Source: Symsagittifera roscoffensis
Taxonomy: Eukaryota > Xenacoelomorpha > Acoela > Convolutidae
Direction of reading: 5' to 3'
NCBI RefSeq assembly: GCF_963678635.1
Contig: NC_087070.1
Location: 27,900,057-27,964,056 of the forward strand
DNA length: 64,000 bases
Shown in pieces: positions 62,559-64,000 of this stretch (its first letter is position 1; the number at the start of each line of letters is the position of its first letter). A model generated the notes under the pieces. The model worked only from the letters and a program-made list of their open reading frames with translations, had not been told where the DNA came from and ran no database searches. The position numbers and the translations under genes were made by a program.

Positions 62559-63919
62559 CTAGCAATTAACGCACCACGAAACTTTTAGTGTACTCTGACT
62601 GCACCCAATTACAGGGTTGGTAATTTCGAACTTTTAAATTTTTTTGAAATTCCCATTTTAAAAGCGTCATCTCGAAAACTTTATGGGCCTCTGGAAAAAT
62701 TTGGAAGCCAGATTTGCAACCACTGAGGCAAGATTTGAGACGCCTGGGTGTACGCTGACAATAAGGTTGTATCTTCATCATGTTAGTAGTTTAAAAATTT
62801 TTGAATTTCTTTGTAGATAAGTTCTTTGAGAAATTTAAAAAAAATCGAAAAACGTCACATCTCGGAAACTAAAAGCATTTGAGCAGTCGCATGTGGAAAG
62901 ATTTAGAGTACCCTGACAACACCGAACTATAGAGTTGGGAATTTCAAATTTTGAAACATAATTAATTTGCACTTTCTGGAAATTTTGAAAGAATCACAAA
63001 AAACGTCACACCTCGAAAACTACAAAGAATTGAGCAGTGATATTAGGAGGCAAGATTCGCAATCCTTGAGAGTACTTTGACAGGACCTAACTACAGGGTT
63101 GGGAAATTCAGTTTTTTAAAGAACAGAAATAATTTAAGTTTTCTGAAGATTTTTGAAAAAAATCACAAAAAACGTCATATCTCGAAAACTACAAAGAATT
63201 GAGCAGTCATATTTGGAGGCAAGATTCGCAATTCTTGAGAGTAGTTTGACAGGACCTAAATACAGGGTTGGGAATTTCAGTTTTTTAAAGAATAGAAATA
63301 ATTTAAGTTTTCTGAAGATTTTTGAAAAAAATCACAAAAACATATCTCGAAAACTACAAAGAATTGAGCAGTCATATTTGGAGGCAAGATTCGCAATTCT
63401 TGAGAGTACTTTGACAGGACCTAACTACAGGGTTGGGAATTTCAGTTTTTAAAGATTAGAAATAATTTAAGTTTTCTGAAAATTTTTGAAAAAAATCACA
63501 AAAGACTTCATATCTCAAAAACTACAAAGAATTGAGCAGTCATATTTGGAGGCAAGATTCGCAATCTTTGAGAGTACTCCGACAGCACCCAACTACAGGG
63601 TTGGGAACTTCAAGTTTGGTAAATTATTTTGTTATTTGAAATTTCTAAAATTTTTTGAAAAAATCTCAAAAATCTTCTTATCTCGTTAGCGAAAATGATT
63701 CGGGCATTCAAAATTGGAGGCCAAATTCGCAACCCCTAATTTGATATTGGGCTGCTTAATTTAAACTCGGTAAAATAACCACTAAAATCAAATTGGAAAA
63801 TCGAAAAAAAAATTCTTAACCATTGCAATATACGATATAGCTTAAACATGCAAAAATAATACGTTGAAGAAGCTTAAACATTGCGAGATAGTGAAGCCCG
63901 CATTTAAATATATAATAGA
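62559..63919 (-). mobile_element. Helitron-like tandem-repeat element, copy 4
   Basis: The CTAG end at 62,559 has a decayed stem, and the TC end at 63,919 reads TCTATTATATATTTAAATGCGGG. Seven units have landmark CATATCTCGAAAACTAC-type starts near 62,669, 62,848, 63,005, 63,172, 63,341, 63,507 and 63,677, spacing 157-179 (mostly 166-170). The middle three units are almost identical, showing recent local expansion. Confidence 0.62.
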
Positions 63920-64000
63920 TTAAAATTTTCTGAAACAAAAAACGTCATATCTCAAAAACTACAAGGATTTGAGCAGTCATATTTGGAGAAAAAATTTACA
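63920..64000. repeat. Start of a further 167-bp repeat unit at the window edge
   Basis: Immediately after copy 4 another unit begins (ACGTCATATCTCAAAAACTAC...GAGCAGTCATATTTGGAG) and runs off the right edge, so the array continues. Confidence 0.75.

Noticed and set aside
62559..64000. CRISPR array
   Set aside because: The repeated units are 157-179 bp without short identical repeats and unique spacers, and the DNA is clearly eukaryotic.

Overview
The window is nuclear DNA of an invertebrate-like metazoan. The evidence is a long AT-rich sequence, genes broken into exons by canonical GT-AG introns from about 0.15 to 12 kb, AATAAA polyadenylation signals, and many animal-type transposons (Bel/Pao, Ty3/Gypsy, CR1/L2-like LINEs, tRNA-derived SINEs, small inverted-repeat elements and probable non-autonomous Helitrons). 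The species cannot be named from the sequence. Most short open frames are chance, repeat by-products or transposon relics. Two host genes can be assembled. Layout: 1-16.8 kb is repeat territory. It holds a Bel/Pao gag running off the left edge, with tandem arrays upstream of it (0.9-3.0 kb), a duplicated 1.35-kb segment (3.75-6.77 kb), a SINE-like copy, a complete but internally deleted LTR retrotransposon with target-site duplication (8.3-12.7 kb), and a LINE reverse-transcriptase relic (14.1-14.7 kb). From 16,822 to 45,864 on the + strand lies a complete 14-exon gene for an ARIP4/RAD54L2-type SNF2 ATPase. The inferred coding sequence is 5,277 nt (1,758 codons plus stop) with consistent phase at every junction. 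It has an acidic N-terminus with SUMO-interaction-type motifs, a helicase core split over exons 4-11 with an unusually large acidic insertion, and a conserved C-terminus. Its introns carry a tandemly amplified copy of the gene's own 3' end (intron 5), a nearly full-length antisense LINE (intron 10), a decayed Ty3/Gypsy element whose Gag zinc knuckle is split by a 206-bp hAT-like MITE (intron 10), and SINEs. From 46 to 52 kb are dispersed repeats, a fold-back array and a large inverted repeat with LINE fragments. From 52.3 to 53.8 kb and again from 60.9 kb to the window end are elements built of about 167-bp tandem repeats with Helitron-like ends. On the - strand, 54,584-60,903 is the 3' part of a second host gene: five exons of an unrecognised multi-pass membrane protein with consistent phases and a poly(A) signal. 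Its 5' exons are not visible. The two host genes are convergent and show no functional link. The RAD54L2-type protein is expected to be a nuclear DNA translocase steered by SUMO contacts. The most unusual observations are the intronic tandem amplification of the gene's own terminal exon, a UGA-CUAG stop context between the two same-frame ORFs of the LINE, the large SUMO-site-bearing insertion in the ATPase core, an alternative last-exon acceptor that would remove the conserved C-terminus, and the Helitron-like tandem-repeat family.
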